Assembly (NCBI GenBank): GCA_964641125.1
Contig: CAZXMO010000031.1
Span: forward strand, 1-36,446
Length of the DNA stretch: 36,446 nucleotides
Direction: 5' to 3'
Origin: JBKHAJ01 sp964641125
GTDB lineage: Bacteria > Spirochaetota > Spirochaetia > SPDA01 > CAZSGZ01
Numbering within the stretch: position 1 is the stretch's first letter; each line of letters begins with the position of its first letter. A program made the position numbers and the translations under genes. The notes under the pieces are model-generated. The model made no database searches, was not told where the DNA came from, and saw only the letters and a list, made by a program, of their open reading frames with translations. Below are positions 30,820-36,446 of this stretch, one piece after another.

Positions 30820-31848
30820 ATGAAGGCCTGGCAGCTCACCAGAACCGGCGCCCTCGCGGACGATTCGGTCCCTCTCGACCGAACCGAGCTCCCCGATCCC
30901 GAACCGGGACGGGGAGAGGTGCGGATCGCCGTATCGGTCTGCGGAATCTGCCATACCGAGCTCGACGAGATCGAGGGGCGGACCGAACCCCCCGATCTCC
31001 CGGTCGTCCCGGGGCATCAAATCGTGGGAAAGATCGATGAGATAGGCGACGACGTCTCACTCCACGAGATCGGCAACCGGGTAGGAGTCGGCTGGATTTA
31101 CGCCTCCTGCGGAATCTGCGAGCAGTGCCTTGCCGGCCGGGAAAACCTCTGCGAGAGCTTCACCGCAACCGGGCGAGATATAAATGGGGGGTACGCCGAG
31201 TACGTCACCGTCCCCGAAGCGAGCGCTTATCCAATACCCGAGGCCTTCACCGATGAAGAAGCCGCTCCCCTCCTCTGTGCGGGGGCCATCGGCTACCGGT
31301 CACTCCGTCTGACCCGGATCCGGGACGGGAATATCCTAGCTCTGACCGGCTTCGGAGCCTCCGGACATATCGTGCTTCAGCTCGTCCGCTATCTATATCC
31401 TTCGTGCCCCGTCTTTGTTTTCGCCCGGCGGAGCGCGACCCGGGAGTTCGCCCTCTCCTTAGGCGCCGCCTGGGCGGGAGCTACGACTGAGCGGCCCCCT
31501 GAGCAGCCGGACTGCATCATCGATACAACCCCCGCCTGGAAACCGGTCATCAAGGCCCTGGAATTCTTAAAACCCGGGGGGCGACTGGTCATAAACGCTA
31601 TCCGTAAGGAGGACGATGATAAGGAGGAACTCCTCAAGATCAGGTATCACGAGCACCTGTGGATGGAAAAAGAAATCAAGTCGGTGGCCAATATAACCCG
31701 CCGGGACATCCGGGAATTCCTGCCCATCGCCGCCCGGGCGGGAATCCGCCCGGAGGTGGAGACGGTCCCCTTCGAGGAGGCGAATCGAGCACTGCTCGAC
31801 ATGAAGTTCAAAGGGGGGCGGGGTGCGAAGATCCTGGAGGTGGGATAG
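30820..31848 (+). CDS. Zinc-dependent alcohol dehydrogenase
   Basis: 342 aa medium-chain dehydrogenase. Catalytic zinc ligands Cys41, His66 and Cys153 are present; the usual Glu after His66 is Gln67 (PGHQIVG), common in one AdhA-like subgroup. The structural zinc site is Cys97, Cys100, Cys103 and Cys111. The NAD(P) fold has GFGASGH (177-183). It oxidises or reduces an alcohol, in this setting possibly a sugar or cyclitol hydroxyl. ATG 30820 lacks a clear ribosome binding site. A 12-codon ORF (30785-30823) ends on the overlapping ATGA, which could supply coupled translation. It is the last gene before repeat element B. Confidence 0.88.
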   Translation: MKAWQLTRTGALADDSVPLDRTELPDPEPGRGEVRIAVSVCGICHTELDEIEGRTEPPDLPVVPGHQIVGKIDEIGDDVSLHEIGNRVGVGWIYASCGICEQCLAGRENLCESFTATGRDINGGYAEYVTVPEASAYPIPEAFTDEEAAPLLCAGAIGYRSLRLTRIRDGNILALTGFGASGHIVLQLVRYLYPSCPVFVFARRSATREFALSLGAAWAGATTERPPEQPDCIIDTTPAWKPVIKALEFLKPGGRLVINAIRKEDDDKEELLKIRYHEHLWMEKEIKSVANITRRDIREFLPIAARAGIRPEVETVPFEEANRALLDMKFKGGRGAKILEVG

Positions 31849-31864
31849 TGTCCTCAGGGTTTTA

Positions 31865-32027
31865 TTAATGCCCCAAAGCTTGGGGTTTTTAAGCTTATAT
31901 TATTAGGCTAATTGCTTGAAATATATATAATAAAGAGAACAGGTCGTGTGTGAAAAGAAAATTCTGGTTCTAAGTAGGCTATTATAATAAATTAGCCCAT
32001 GAAGAACCCCAAGCTTTGGGGCATTAA
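31865..32027. repeat. Repeat element B: inverted pair of the palindromic motif
   Basis: The left arm 31865-31891 and right arm 32005-32027 are inverted copies sharing TGCCCCAAAGCTTGGGG with ends TTAA. The 113 bp between are AT-rich with no ORF and hold a -10-like TATAAT (31926-31931) plus an inner inverted repeat GGCTAATT (31906-31913) / AATTAGCC (31990-31997). Same architecture as element A, but the inner sequence is mostly different. It lies between the dehydrogenase and the first TIM-barrel gene. Confidence 0.7.
31903..31931 (+). promoter_or_regulatory. Possible promoter inside element B
   Basis: TTAGGC 31903-31908, 17-nt spacer, TATAAT 31926-31931 (perfect -10, weak -35). It would transcribe toward the first TIM-barrel gene with the right arm and the LacI-type palindrome in its leader. 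Confidence 0.35.
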
Positions 32028-32042
32028 AAAAAAATACCCAAA

Positions 32043-32058
32043 GTGGAACCGGTTCCAC
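32043..32058. promoter_or_regulatory. LacI-type operator candidate
   Basis: GTGGAACCGGTTCCAC is a perfect 16-bp palindrome with the central CG of LacI-family sites, 21 bp upstream of ATG 32080. Ten of its bases recur at 23900-23909 in the GntR promoter. No LacI-family gene is in the window, so the binding protein would be encoded elsewhere. Confidence 0.55.
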
Positions 32059-32079
32059 ATAACGCACTAAGGAGCAACT

Positions 32080-33129
32080 ATGATCAAGATCAAAGGACCC
32101 GCTATCTTTCTCGCCCAATTCCTGTCGGATGAACCGCCTTTCGATACGATCGAGTCGATCTCGAAGTGGGCGGCCGATCTGGGGTACTCCGGTGTTCAGA
32201 TTCCCACCTGGGACGAGAGGGCAATTGACCTGGACAAGGCCGCTGAGTCGAAGAGCTACTGCGATGACTACCGGGGTTTGCTCGAATCAAACGGGGTCGT
32301 CCCGGTGGATCTCGGCTCGTACCTGCAGGGACAGGTGCTCGCCTTCCATCCCGCTTACGCCGAGGGGTTCGAGGCTTTTCATCCGGACGGGCTGACAGGG
32401 AACCAGGTTACCCGCTGGGCGGAGGAGCAGCTCAAGAAATCGGTGGATGCCGCCGCCAACCTCGGTGTCTCTAACATCTCGGTGATGTCCGGAGGCTTTC
32501 TATGGCACCTGATCTATCCCTGGCCGCAGCGTCCCGAGGGGATCGTAGACGAGGCCTTTTCGGAGCTTGTTTCGAGGTGGAAACCCATCCTCGATTACGC
32601 CGATTCGAAGGGGGTAACCTTCGGGTACGAGCTCCACCCCGGTTCCGACCTCTACGACGGGGCGACCTACGAGCTCTTCCTCGAAAAGACGGGAAATCAC
32701 CCCGCCGCGTGCCTCACCTACGATCCGAGTCATTTCCTGCTGCAGCAGCTCGATTATCTCGATTTTATCAAACGGTACGGGTCGAGAATTCGAGCCTTCC
32801 ACGTCAAAGACGCCGAATTCAATCCCGACGGACGGGTCGGTGTCTACGGAGGGTATCAGCCGTGGATCGGTCGGGCCGGGCGCTTTAGGAGCTTAGGCGA
32901 CGGTCAGGTCGATTTCAAGCGGATATTCACCCTTATGACCGAAGCCGGTTTCGAGGGATGGGCCATTCTCGAGTGGGAGTGCTGTATCAAGGGCGCAGAA
33001 CAGGGTGCCAAAGAAGGGGCACCTTTCATCAAGGATCTGCTTATCGATGAGACCGAAAAGGCTTTCGATGATTTCGCCGGAGGGAAGACGGATACCAGGA
33101 AGATCCGAAGGATGCTCGGTCTTTCATAA
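32080..33129 (+). CDS. Sugar phosphate isomerase/epimerase family protein 1 (TIM barrel)
   Basis: 349 aa AP_endonuc_2-type TIM barrel. The divalent-metal site is visible as Glu184 (YELHPG), Asp215 and His218 (YDPSHF), His241 (FHVKD) and Glu298 (LEWE). Enzymes of this family move carbonyls or invert centres in ketoses, keto-inositols or 3-keto-glycosides. It shares FRSLGxGxVxF with the third TIM-barrel protein here and is probably its paralogue. AAGGAG 6 nt before the ATG supports the start. It opens a four-gene run (isomerase, Gfo/Idh oxidoreductase, two isomerases) and is preceded by a LacI-type palindrome. Confidence 0.85.
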   Translation: MIKIKGPAIFLAQFLSDEPPFDTIESISKWAADLGYSGVQIPTWDERAIDLDKAAESKSYCDDYRGLLESNGVVPVDLGSYLQGQVLAFHPAYAEGFEAFHPDGLTGNQVTRWAEEQLKKSVDAAANLGVSNISVMSGGFLWHLIYPWPQRPEGIVDEAFSELVSRWKPILDYADSKGVTFGYELHPGSDLYDGATYELFLEKTGNHPAACLTYDPSHFLLQQLDYLDFIKRYGSRIRAFHVKDAEFNPDGRVGVYGGYQPWIGRAGRFRSLGDGQVDFKRIFTLMTEAGFEGWAILEWECCIKGAEQGAKEGAPFIKDLLIDETEKAFDDFAGGKTDTRKIRRMLGLS

Positions 33130-33139
33130 GTCGGCCGCG

Positions 33140-33157
33140 AATACTACAATTAGTATT
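33140..33157. promoter_or_regulatory. Inverted repeat before the Gfo/Idh gene
   Basis: AATACTA-CAAT-TAGTATT: 7-bp perfect arms with a 4-nt centre, in the 60-bp gap between the first TIM-barrel gene and the oxidoreductase gene. Possible operator; no terminator-type T-run. Confidence 0.4.
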
Positions 33158-33189
33158 ACGAGTAACATACTGCATGTAAGGAGGAACGT

Positions 33190-34350
33190 ATGGAATCTTG
33201 GAAGAGAAAACTGAGAATGGGAATGGTCGGGGGAGGCCAGGGCGCCTTTATCGGAGGCGTTCATCGGATAGCCGCGGCTATGGACGGTCAGATCGATCTG
33301 ATGGCCGGGTGCTTTTCCCGGGACTACGAGAATACAAAACAGACCGGCAAGGAGCTCTACCTCGACGAGGGCCGTTTGTACGAGAGTTACCAGGAGATGG
33401 CCGAAAAGGAAGCTGCCCTCGATGAGGATCAGAGGATCGATTTCGTGTCGGTGGTGACCCCCAACGTGTCCCATTTTCCCATCGCCAAGGCATTCTTGGA
33501 GGCGGGAATCCATGTGGTGTGCGATAAGCCGATGACCTACTCTTTAGATGAGGCTAAGCAGCTTGTGAGGCTTGTTGAGGATACGGGGCTGGTATTCGTG
33601 CTGACTCACAATTATACCGGGTATCCTTTAGTCCGGGAGGCCCGCAAGCTCGTGGCCGACGGGACAATCGGAAAGGTACGAAAAGTTGTTGTTCAGTACC
33701 TCCAGGAATTTCTCGCGGTACCTCAAGAGAAGCTCGGGATGAAGCAGGCGGTCTGGAGGACTGATCCCAACCAGTCGGGAATCGGGGGGACCATCGGGGA
33801 TATCGGTACTCACTGCGTAAATCTCATGGAGTTTATCACACAGGACCCAATTAGTGAGCTTTTAGCCGATAAGAGTACCTTCCTGCCCGACCGAGAGCTC
33901 GACGAGGACGTCAATGCCCTGTTCCGATTCCAAGGGGGCGGTAAAGGGGTTCTCGCCATAAGTCAGGTCGCTCCGGGCGAGGAGAATGGATTGATTATCA
34001 AGATCTTCGGTTCCGAAGGAGGACTTTCCTGGGCCCAGGAAAACCCGAACTATATGGAGCTCTACAAGATCGGAGAGCCGCCTAAGAGGCTGGGACGGGG
34101 AAACGGATACCTGTCCGATGCCGCCGACGAGGTGAGCAGGATACCGGCAGGTCACCCCGAAGGCTATTTGGAGGGCTTCGCCAATATCTACAACGGAGCA
34201 ACCGAGCTTATCCGGAGCTACATAGACGGAAAGCCGGTGAATCCCAGGGATTACCTCGTGCCGAACGTGTACGACGGCTTAAGGGGAATGCAGTTTATCT
34301 ACAGCGCCCTCGATTCGTGCGATAAGAACTCCCAGTGGGTGTCGATGTAG
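33190..34350 (+). CDS. Gfo/Idh/MocA family oxidoreductase
   Basis: 386 aa. The NAD(P)-binding fold has GGGQGAFIG (14-22), the family Lys of the E/DKP motif is Lys113 (CDKPM), and the catalytic DIGTHCVNL block gives Asp204 and His208. Members oxidise or reduce ring hydroxyls of sugars and cyclitols, for example inositol dehydrogenase IolG or YcjS. With a zinc dehydrogenase and TIM-barrel epimerases beside it, an oxidise-epimerise-reduce sequence is plausible. GGAGG 7 nt before the ATG supports the start. Exact substrate unknown. Confidence 0.9.
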   Translation: MESWKRKLRMGMVGGGQGAFIGGVHRIAAAMDGQIDLMAGCFSRDYENTKQTGKELYLDEGRLYESYQEMAEKEAALDEDQRIDFVSVVTPNVSHFPIAKAFLEAGIHVVCDKPMTYSLDEAKQLVRLVEDTGLVFVLTHNYTGYPLVREARKLVADGTIGKVRKVVVQYLQEFLAVPQEKLGMKQAVWRTDPNQSGIGGTIGDIGTHCVNLMEFITQDPISELLADKSTFLPDRELDEDVNALFRFQGGGKGVLAISQVAPGEENGLIIKIFGSEGGLSWAQENPNYMELYKIGEPPKRLGRGNGYLSDAADEVSRIPAGHPEGYLEGFANIYNGATELIRSYIDGKPVNPRDYLVPNVYDGLRGMQFIYSALDSCDKNSQWVSM

Positions 34351-34378
34351 GAAGACGCAGGAATGTATAGAAAGTAAT

Positions 34379-35344
34379 ATGAAACTCGGAGCATTCAACA
34401 TAGATTTTTACGACCGCGATTTCGAGCCCGCCCTCGATGCTATCCGCGACATCGGATGCGAGGCTGTCGAACTCGGCTGCGGAGGATTCATTACCAAGCG
34501 GCATATCGATCCCCGGGTACTCCTCGAAGACGAGGGGAAACGGAAAGAAATGCTCGAGCGGGTGGAGAAGCGGGGGCTTTTCATAAGCGCTCTCTCGTGT
34601 CACGCCAACATGGTACATCCTCAAGACTCTTTCGCCGGGGCACACCGGAAGGATTTCCGGGATACCATTCTCTTAGCCGAGAAGATAGGAGTCGAGCGGA
34701 TTGTCACCTTCGCCGGATGCCCAGGTACAGCCGACGGGGACAAGCATCCGAGCTGGATTACCTGTCCCTGGCCCGATTACTTTACCGAAGCCCTTGAGTG
34801 GCAGTGGGAGAAGAAGCTCATCCCCTTCTGGAAGGAGGAGGTAAAGTTCGCCCGGGACCACGGGATTACCAAGATCTGCCTCGAGATGCATCCCGGGGAC
34901 GCCGTCTATACGCCGGAGAAGCTCCTGGGTCTCAGGGATGCCGCGGGAGAGGAGATCGGCTGCAACTTCGATCCTAGTCATCTCTTCTGGCAGGGAATCG
35001 ACCCGTTGGTCGCGGTACGTACTCTCAAAGACTGCATATTTCACGTCCATGCCAAAGACACGAAGATCGATAATTATATGGTTCAACACAATGGAGTCCT
35101 CGATACCCGCCCCTACGCGGATGAGGAGAAACGCTCGTGGCTGTTTAGGACCGTAGGGTATGGAAACGGCGAGTCCTTCTGGCGGGATTTTATAAGCGCA
35201 CTTCGGATTGTCGGATACGACTACGTCATGAGTATCGAGCACGAGGACTCACTCATGAGCGGTGAAGAGGGACTCAAGAAGGCTGTTGCCTTTTTGAGAT
35301 CGGTTATGATAGAAGAACCCCGCGGGGCTATGTGGTGGGATTGA
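34379..35344 (+). CDS. Sugar phosphate isomerase/epimerase family protein 2 (TIM barrel)
   Basis: 321 aa AP_endonuc_2-type barrel. Metal-site residues Glu169 (CLEMHPG), Asp198 and His201 (FDPSHLFW), His222/His224 (FHVHAKD) and Glu287 (SIEHED) are in order. It is more divergent from the other two barrels here and has CHANMVHP (74-81) with a possible substrate His. Only a weak ribosome binding site precedes ATG 34379, 28 bp after the oxidoreductase stop, so translation may depend on its neighbour. Likely isomerase or epimerase of a sugar, keto-sugar or cyclitol derivative. Confidence 0.85.
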   Translation: MKLGAFNIDFYDRDFEPALDAIRDIGCEAVELGCGGFITKRHIDPRVLLEDEGKRKEMLERVEKRGLFISALSCHANMVHPQDSFAGAHRKDFRDTILLAEKIGVERIVTFAGCPGTADGDKHPSWITCPWPDYFTEALEWQWEKKLIPFWKEEVKFARDHGITKICLEMHPGDAVYTPEKLLGLRDAAGEEIGCNFDPSHLFWQGIDPLVAVRTLKDCIFHVHAKDTKIDNYMVQHNGVLDTRPYADEEKRSWLFRTVGYGNGESFWRDFISALRIVGYDYVMSIEHEDSLMSGEEGLKKAVAFLRSVMIEEPRGAMWWD

Positions 35345-35406
35345 TGCGGAACGCATTTAATTCGATACTTAATGTATGAGACATAATTAATCAGGAGGAA
35401 GTAAGA

Positions 35407-36396
35407 ATGAGCAGACCGGTTACCTTATTCACGGGACAATGGGCGGATCTCCCCTTCGAGGAGCTCTGCAAGAAAGTTAAATCGTTCGGTTACGACGGAG
35501 TCGAGATTGCCTGTTGGGGCGATCATATGGAGCCCGAAAAGGCCTCGACTGACTCGGGTTATATCAAGAAGAAGAAGGAAATTCTCGAGAAGAACGGCCT
35601 CGGATGCTGGGCCCTCGGCGCCCATCTGACAGGGCAGTGTGTAGGTGATAAGTGGGACGAACGCCTCGACGGATTCGCCCCCGCCGATTTGGCGGGTCAG
35701 CCCGAGAAAATCCGGGAATGGGCCGTAAAGGAGATGAAGCAGATCGCGGGAATCGCCGCCGACATGGAATGTTACGTGGTGACCGGATTTATGGGCTCTC
35801 CGATCTGGAAGTTCTGGTACTCCTTTCCGCCGACATCGGATGAGATGGTGGAAAACGGATTCAAGAAGATCCGGGAGCTCTGGGACCCGATCCTCGACGA
35901 GTTCAAAAAAAACAAGGTCAAGTTCGCCCTGGAGGTCCATCCTACCGAGATCGCCTTCGACTTCTATTCCGCAGAAAAGCTCCTCGAGGTCTTCGATTAC
36001 CGGGAAGAGCTCGGCTTCAACTTCGACCCAAGCCATCTCTTGTGGCAGGGAATGGAGCCGCATCTGTTTATTCGGGAGTTCAAAGACCGGATCTATCACG
36101 TCCACATGAAGGACGCCGCGGTCAACCTCGACGGAAAGGCAGGTATCCTCGGTTCACACCTCCCCTTCGGCGACCAGCGCCGAGGCTGGAACTTCCGTTC
36201 CCTAGGTCACGGAGACGTAAACTTCGAAGAGATCATACGGGAGCTCAACGCCGCAGAATATACCGGCCCGCTGTCTGTAGAGTGGGAAGACAACGGCATG
36301 GACCGGGACTTCGGAGCTCCCGAATCGGTGGAGTTTGTGAAAAAGATGAATTTCACACCCTCTTCGGTAGCCTTCGATAAGGATATGAAAGGTTAA
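35407..36396 (+). CDS. Sugar phosphate isomerase/epimerase family protein 3 (TIM barrel)
   Basis: 329 aa AP_endonuc_2-type barrel. Metal-site residues are Glu176 (ALEVHPT), Asp207 and His210 (FDPSHLLW), His231/His233 (YHVHMKD) and Glu292 (VEWED). WNFRSLGHGDVNF (261-273) matches the corresponding segment of the first TIM-barrel protein, suggesting they act on related substrates or arose by duplication. GGAGG 8 nt before the ATG is a good ribosome binding site. Its stop codon lies inside the next copy of the cluster's palindrome, close to the window end, so the operon may continue. Confidence 0.87.
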   Translation: MSRPVTLFTGQWADLPFEELCKKVKSFGYDGVEIACWGDHMEPEKASTDSGYIKKKKEILEKNGLGCWALGAHLTGQCVGDKWDERLDGFAPADLAGQPEKIREWAVKEMKQIAGIAADMECYVVTGFMGSPIWKFWYSFPPTSDEMVENGFKKIRELWDPILDEFKKNKVKFALEVHPTEIAFDFYSAEKLLEVFDYREELGFNFDPSHLLWQGMEPHLFIREFKDRIYHVHMKDAAVNLDGKAGILGSHLPFGDQRRGWNFRSLGHGDVNFEEIIRELNAAEYTGPLSVEWEDNGMDRDFGAPESVEFVKKMNFTPSSVAFDKDMKG

Positions 36397-36416
36397 TGCC
36401 CCAAAGCTTGGTGTTT
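36393..36416. repeat. Sixth copy of the cluster palindrome, at the last stop codon
   Basis: Contains TGCCCCAAAGCTTGG followed by TGTTTT, the same GGTG variant as the right arm of element A. It starts within the stop codon of the third TIM-barrel gene. It may be the left arm of a further element continuing beyond the window. Confidence 0.65.
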
Positions 36417-36446
36417 TCCGTCCGAGCCGAGAAAACCTCGAGGCCG

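Noticed and set aside
30785..30823. 12-codon ORF before the zinc dehydrogenase as a separate gene
   Set aside because: It has no ribosome binding site and is very short; noted only as a possible coupling ORF because its stop overlaps the next start.
21623..31917. GGCTAATTGCTT shared by elements A (21623-21634) and B (31906-31917)
   Set aside because: The positions relative to the arms differ (101 versus 41 nt from the left end), so the inner parts are not clearly homologous; a 12-base match in AT-rich DNA may be chance.
1..36446. CRISPR arrays, tRNA or rRNA genes, intact insertion sequences
   Set aside because: No regular spaced repeats, no cloverleaf-like stretches, no rRNA-like sequence and no transposase-like protein were seen on reading through the window.

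Overview
The window looks like a moderately GC-rich bacterial chromosome segment with an outer membrane. It encodes a POTRA/barrel outer-membrane protein, a DegP/HtrA protease, FtsH and a lipoprotein sugar-binding protein. The combination of gene types fits a free-living spirochaete (Spirochaetota, Spirochaeta-like), but no rRNA or other marker here proves this, so treat it as an inference of about 0.6. A run of 100 N at 18454-18553 shows the sequence is a scaffold or draft assembly. No tRNA, rRNA, CRISPR array or intact transposase was seen.

Left part (1-16.9 kb), mostly housekeeping. An AT-richer stretch holds a MntA/HepT (MNT/HEPN) toxin-antitoxin pair, followed by an Hpt protein and a receiver-PAS-HWE-type kinase that together look like a phosphorelay. 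Then come a small coiled-coil protein and a POTRA outer-membrane protein, meeting a degP-ftsH operon tail to tail. Citrate synthase follows. A minus-strand operon encodes an M20 peptidase-like protein that lacks key catalytic residues, a glucosyl-3-phosphoglycerate synthase-like GT81 enzyme and a receiver/histidine-kinase protein. Next are a DUF2007 protein with a tiny upstream ORF, an unknown coiled-coil protein, 5-formyl-THF cyclo-ligase, a methyltransferase, a small acidic protein, a NudL-like Nudix hydrolase and a flavin-reductase-like protein.

Middle (16.9-21.5 kb): uridine kinase, a MenA/UbiA-type prenyltransferase, the assembly gap, then a PfkB fructokinase-like kinase and transketolase (minus strand).

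Right part (21.5-36.4 kb): a large divergent carbohydrate or cyclitol catabolic cluster. Minus strand: UroD-family protein 1 (with a zinc-type HxC motif), a GntR/UTRA regulator, a COG4091-like oxidoreductase with a C-terminal SAF domain, then transketolase and the sugar kinase. Plus strand: UroD-family protein 2, a ribose-type ABC importer (lipoprotein, permease, single-domain ATPase, second permease), a zinc alcohol dehydrogenase, a TIM-barrel isomerase, a Gfo/Idh/MocA oxidoreductase and two more TIM-barrel isomerases. The set resembles oxidise-epimerise-reduce pathways (E. coli YcjQRS) and the Thermotoga inositol route in parts list, but the UroD pair and the SAF oxidoreductase make it a combination I do not recognise as characterised.

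Regulatory DNA stands out. (i) Six copies of a palindrome with core TGCCCCAAAGCTTGG occur only between genes of the catabolic cluster. Four of them form two inverted pairs that bound 163-172-bp elements. (ii) A 16-bp palindrome, ACTTAGTGCACTAAGT, overlaps the expected start site of the transketolase promoter and recurs with one mismatch before the SAF oxidoreductase gene; it is a good candidate for the GntR operator. (iii) A perfect LacI-type palindrome precedes the first TIM-barrel gene. (iv) Several genes have a -10 box ending exactly 6 nt before the start codon and no ribosome binding site, which points to frequent leaderless transcription.
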